NCBI GenBank assembly: GCA_030068145.1
Contig: JAPJBO010000224.1
Coordinates: forward strand, 1-64,000
DNA: 64,000 bases
Source of the DNA: Diplonema papillatum
Lineage: Eukaryota > Euglenozoa > Diplonemea > Diplonemida > Diplonemidae
Direction: 5' to 3'
Within the stretch, counting starts at the first letter, position 1, and every line of letters begins with the position of its first letter. A program made the position numbers and the translations under genes. The notes below the pieces were generated by a model. It was not told the DNA's origin and did no database searches. It saw only the letters and a program-made list of their open reading frames with translations. This document shows, piece after piece, positions 61,304 through 64,000 of the stretch.

Positions 61304-63090
61304 CCCGGGGGGGGGGTGTGGGGCTAATTTATTCCGGGGTGGCTTTTTTTCCGACTTTTTTTCCGACTTTTTTATTCCGGGAGGTGAAAATTTGTTCCGG
61401 GAGGTGAGAATTTGTTCCGGGAAGTGAAAATTTGTTCCGGGAAGTGAAAATTTGTTCCGGGAAGTGAAAATTTGTTCCGGAACAAATTTTCACCTAATTT
61501 CACGGGACCCGGACCGAACCCAGAACTGGGGAGGACTGGGCTGACAACCCAAGGTGGCAACAAACGGAATCTGCACTCCACATTACATCACGCAAGAATG
61601 GCTGATTCCTTCCTGAAGTCATCGACTGTCTTTGTGCCCACAGGAAGCGCGAACTGAACGCAAGGACCTTCCAGATGTGGAACACTGTACGGAGAGAAGA
61701 CCACGCAACGGAGCAGGCGCCCACAAGTAGTTTCTAACAGGACTAATCCCTCACACCGAAGTGATCATGAGTTGCCTTAACGAAACGAACCTTGTGGAGC
61801 TGAACTCAGGCTGATAGGTGGGCCTTCTACAACTTAGCACCGGTCAGCAAGTAAACGTATCCGACCCCTGGCACAGAAGGCACGCGGTGGCTATCGGTAA
61901 ACTGCATCGCGCACTCAGACAGACTTAACAGCATGTACTTGGAACCCCTTCCCACGGTCAGTAACTTGGACGACAATTACACTGGACGAACGCAGGAAAT
62001 GACGAATATCCTCGAGGCTGTCGTAAATTCTCTTCTCAAAAAATATTAAAATACATAGGGTCAAAAGGGCACCCCCCCGAAAAAAAAAAAAGACTCCAGA
62101 TACGCAAACTCTTTCGAACGCTGCACACGGGTATCCTTCAAGTGACCTCTAACTATCTGTTGCATACGCGTATCCGGATCTGAAAGCCGAAGACTTTGTA
62201 ACACTTTACCGCAACCGAAGTCGCGAACCGGGTTCGGCTTGCACTGCAAAAGCAGCATAATTGTGTCTTGCGCCCGAGCGCGGAAATCCGCCACCCGCCA
62301 TTCGGCTAGAGTGCAAGAACACAATTGCGAAGCGTACTACAAACGGATAGTGTTACATAGGCGAACGAATCATGCGAGAACCTATGGAGGGGCCCCTCGA
62401 CAGCTTTCAGAACACGGCATAGTAAGTCAAGAGTCGGATAAGCGAGTGTGCACATTCTACTCCCGTTTGATCTGCATTTTCCACCTTTCCCCCCTTTCTT
62501 TGTTCTGCTGTGTGTATTTGAAAAACGTTATCGCATGCGGGTAAGCGGGGTTTGCGGGTTAGGGTATGCGGAGTTTGCAGTGTTAGGGTACGCGGGGTTG
62601 CGGGTTCGGGTATGCGGGTTTGCGAGGTTAGGGTATGCGGGTTTGCGGGTTAGGGTATGCGGGTTTGGGTATGCGGGTTTGCGGGGTTTGCGGGTTAGGG
62701 TTTGCGGGGTTAGGGTACGCGGGTTCGGGTTTGCGGGTTTGGGTATGCGGGTTTGCGGGTTCGGGTATGCGGGGGGGGTTCGGGTATGCGTACCTTACAC
62801 AAAAATTGTAAAAATCACACACAAATGGTGAAAATCTGGAAAATTTGGCAAACCCCAAATTTTCAGTTTCCGGAACAAATTTTCACTTCCCGGAACAAAT
62901 TTTCACTTCCCGGAACAAATTTTCACTTCCCGGAACAAATTTTCACTTCCCGGAACAAATTTTCACTTCCCGGAACAAATTTTCACTTCCCGGAATAAAT
63001 TTTCACTTCCCGGAACAAATTCGTCGGAAGAAAAGCCTGAAAAAAAGCTCACCCAGGAATAAATTAGCTCGACCCGGGGGGGGGGGGGTT
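61304..63090. mobile_element. 1.8-kb fold-back element enclosing blocks A, B and the telomere-like array
   Basis: Left: GGCTAATTTATTCC, a T-rich stretch, then five copies of a 20-bp unit GGGAAGTGAAAATTTGTTCC (61377-61480) ending in a perfect 30-bp palindrome (61464-61493). Right: about eight inverted copies of that unit (62870-63020), then the inverse of the T-rich/TAATTTATTCC end (63028-63075). Inside are block A (61550-62085), block B (62090-62460) and the G-rich array. The inner blocks duplicate 39420-40745. Confidence 0.75.
62531..62790 (+). repeat. Telomere-like degenerate G-rich array, copy 2
   Basis: Same family as 40404-40745: GCGGGTTAGGGTATGCGGGT and variants, following block B in both places but with different unit order, so the array has diverged or expanded independently. 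Confidence 0.8.
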
Positions 63091-63360
63091 GCGCTTTTAT
63101 CTTCTGCTGCAACCCAAACCGGATCTTTTTTGAACGACTCTTTCACTTTTTCCGTTGTCGATGGCACACTTACGCGGTGGGCAGCCACTGGGCCTGCGAG
63201 TGCAAAGAGCAACAGCTGGGATACAACGGTGAATCAGGCCAAAGTGCTTCTTTATTTGCAAGCACGAGCGAAGAGGAAAACTGGGATACGGTCAGATATC
63301 CACTGGTCCAGACACGCCTGGGACAAGGTGAAACTTCGGTGGGGAAACTTTCGCTTTAGA

Positions 63361-63435
63361 TGATCACCGATGAACCAAACGTTGCCAGTCTGCTGTATTT
63401 TGCGTTTGCAGCAGGGAGTTCGATGCCTGTGGTCG
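63361..63435 (+). pseudogene. Short diverged copy of part of the 63.6-kb gene
   Basis: ATGATCACCGATGAACC...CTGCTGTATTTTGCGTTTGC matches the intact gene's segment at 63631-63692 (encoding MITDEPAKAA...LLSFAFAA) with about 6 bp missing. Another partial duplicate beside an intact gene. Confidence 0.6.
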
Positions 63436-63555
63436 ATCGAATGCCCTTTGTGCGCTGGGTTTCACAAGAAAGTCGTCGTTTAATTTCCACAGGGGGTTGG
63501 TCCTGCGGGGGTGGGTGGAAGGGGACTGGCCCTGTAGCAGTACTATTCTGCAACC

Positions 63556-64000
63556 ATGTGGCGCAACGGGTGGTTCATCCTCAGCACGATGCTGTCGGCC
63601 TGCTCACTCATCCTGGGGCTGGGCGTGAAGATGATCACCGACGAACCGGCGAAGGCGGCATATGCTTGCCTGCTGTCCTTCGCGTTTGCGGCGGTGGTCG
63701 GGTGCCTGTGCGAGCAAACCATCGCAAGCGAGATCGACCTGCTGCGCCGCACGTTGGCAGAGAAGGACGACGAGCTGCCGCCCTTCCGCTTCGGGGAAAC
63801 GCGCGCCGCGAGCAGAAGCCTTTCGAAGCACCGCAAAAAGACCGCGAACATCGTGAAGCACCTGCAAGACATCCGCAGCCCGCTGGTCATGCGCCCGGTC
63901 CAAGGTGGCCAACCGGTGTGTACCCCGTTTGATCTTTTCAGTGTGAGTATATTTTTGTTGAACGGTGAACACAACAGCACCTCGGCTTTGTTTCTATCCG
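63556..64000 (+). CDS. Small membrane protein with two predicted TM helices (5' part; runs off window)
   Basis: ATG at 63556. The protein starts MWRNGWFILSTMLSACSLIL, giving a hydrophobic helix (residues 5-25), a short loop MITDEPAKAA, and a second helix (residues 36-55, ACLLSFAFAAVVGCLC). It then runs through a charged stretch (EIDLLRRTLAEKDDELPPF) and a basic one (KHRKKTANIVKHL). No stop before the window end; a donor GTGAGT at 63943 makes exon 1 most likely 63556-63942 (129 codons). No family recognised. Hairpin membrane anchor with a cytosolic tail is an inference. Confidence 0.6.
   Translation, partial: MWRNGWFILSTMLSACSLILGLGVKMITDEPAKAAYACLLSFAFAAVVGCLCEQTIASEIDLLRRTLAEKDDELPPFRFGETRAASRSLSKHRKKTANIVKHLQDIRSPLVMRPVQGGQPVCTPFDLFSVSIFLLNGEHNSTSALFLS

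Overview
The window is nuclear DNA of a eukaryote, probably a single-celled protist or alga. The evidence is spliceosomal-type genes with GT-AG introns whose phases match, eukaryote-only domains (BTB/POZ, ubiquitin-specific protease, SAP, a PIP kinase joined to EF-hands), GC-rich coding stretches and very repeat-rich DNA between genes. An EF-hand/PIP-kinase fusion is known from apicomplexans, so an alveolate or relative is possible, but no marker here fixes the lineage. Runs of G or C of 8 to more than 25 bases are everywhere. They sit at the ends of many repeats and inside or beside introns, and their lengths in the assembly may be unreliable.

Layout. 0-4.2 kb: a fold-back MITE followed by two unrecognised proteins (ORF1 with a Cys/His cluster, ORF2 with a C-terminal SAP-like segment) that look like the cargo of one mobile element; an internally deleted copy lies at 6.6 kb. 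8.3 kb: a short two-exon remnant resembling the N-terminal part of Crypton-type tyrosine recombinases. 9.1-11.4 kb: a satellite with a 308-bp higher-order repeat. 11.6-13.5 kb: paired 319-bp direct repeats. 13.6-14.4 kb: a minus-strand split gene. 17.1-20.3 kb: two copies of a 1.6-kb inverted-repeat element joined head to head in a giant palindrome. 22.5-31 kb: a long proline-rich protein gene and a small two-exon gene, each surrounded by decaying copies of its own ends. 32.1-36.2 kb: the 3' exons of an unrecognised gene and a BTB gene. 38.3-50 kb: nested mobile elements, including a 6.3-kb composite carrying a Penelope-like/telomerase-like reverse transcriptase continuous with a ubiquitin-specific protease and a second gene with a SAP domain and a possible papain-fold peptidase. 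55.9-58.6 kb: an intact 905-aa GRAM/EF-hand/PIP-kinase gene, followed by two degraded copies of its 3' end. 60.7-63.1 kb: two fold-back elements. 63.6 kb to the window end: the start of a small membrane-protein gene.

The cellular genes (PIP kinase, BTB protein, the proline-rich protein, the small proteins at 30.2 and 63.6 kb) show no operon-like link; each stands alone in a repeat sea. Mobile elements dominate. Two habits recur: (1) fold-back elements whose inverted termini and interiors are built from tandem copies of one short motif, often ending in G/C runs; (2) partial tandem duplication of gene ends beside the intact gene. The reverse transcriptase/USP/SAP composite, and its doubly deleted derivative at 38.3 kb, is the best candidate for an undescribed system.
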